Part shown: positions 63,912-64,000 of the stretch, piece after piece
Position numbering within the stretch: position 1 is the stretch's first letter
Layout of the letters: each line of letters starts with the position of its first letter
Assembly: GCF_024498215.1 (NCBI RefSeq)
Contig: NZ_CP101806.1
Coordinates: 620,001 to 684,000, forward strand
Length of the DNA stretch: 64,000 nt
Direction: 5' to 3'
From: Mycoplasmopsis caviae
GTDB lineage: Bacteria; Bacillota_I; Bacilli_A; Mycoplasmatales; Metamycoplasmataceae
Translations under genes and position numbers: made by a program
Notes under the pieces: model-generated
What the model was told of the DNA's origin: nothing
The model's database searches: none
What the model saw: only the letters and a program-made list of their open reading frames with translations

Positions 63912-64000
63912 TTAATTAGTGCAAATTGTGGATGCTCAAATATTTTTATCAGCAACCAACTTTTTTCTAATTTCTTCCATCTTTTTTCAATTAAATTCTT
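63912..64000 (-). CDS. Partial gene, C-terminal end (runs off window)
   Basis: A code-4 frame reaching the window edge, EFNWKKMEEIRKKLVADKNI then WASTICTN and TAA (63912-63914), is the only plausible coding end here. Too short to assign. In other mycoplasma ICEs a TraG/VirD4-like coupling protein lies on this side, so the gene may belong to that block. Confidence 0.4.

Overview
The window comes from an AT-rich mycoplasma of the former Mycoplasma / Mycoplasmopsis type. UGA is read as tryptophan throughout: almost every gene is continuous only under genetic code 4. No species is named, because no unique marker was recognised. The first ~44 kb is a streamlined chromosome heavily seeded with insertion sequences. 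The last ~19 kb is a minus-strand type IV secretion / conjugation module that matches the known plan of mycoplasma integrative conjugative elements (ICEs) and runs off the right end.

Region by region. 1-3754: a decayed IS1634-type element inside a coiled-coil membrane-anchored protein gene. 4164-7816: a heterodimeric ABC exporter pair. 7856-12951: tRNA-Leu, a HAD phosphatase, an unknown protein, a nicotinate phosphoribosyltransferase, a small membrane protein, EF-P and an Asp23-like protein. 13021-14402: an intact IS30-family element sitting in a duplicated hairpin terminator. 14411-15106: LemA. 15192-17366: a broken IS1202/ISNCY-like element (copy 1). 17739-23442: a RpiR/SIS regulator, a second IS1634-type element with a 428-bp target duplication, NanE and a PTS permease. 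23690-25473: fmt and a membrane protein. 25728-32431 (minus operon): Asp23-like, fakA, plsX, rnc, smc. 32568-37817 (plus): recO, nitroreductase, deoB, whiA, a HEPN-like protein, holA. 37813-39983: ISNCY-like copy 2, exactly at the holA stop. 40026-40303: RNase P RNA. 40538-44450: a restriction-modification pair (HTH-adenine methyltransferase and a GIY-YIG nuclease split by an IS3-type element). 44700-44995: a hairpin array. 45015-46283: a DDE transposase, probably the ICE recombinase. 46592-64000: the ICE body.

The ICE operon encodes, in transcription order from the right, a lipoprotein, small proteins, two paralogous proteins, a 26-residue-repeat protein, a VirB2-like two-TM protein, a VirB6/TrbL-like channel protein, a VirB4/TraE ATPase, a small protein, and a 1435-residue lipoprotein. 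Three tandem small-RNA genes and one more cargo protein follow.

The two most unusual observations are in this module. First, three consecutive ~65-70 nt RNA genes, each with its own promoter and terminator and a shared stem-loop (47328-47750). Second, a nearly identical C-terminal peptide preceded by acidic residues on four otherwise different ICE proteins, which looks like a sorting or secretion tag. All function assignments are from reading the sequence; no database search was run.
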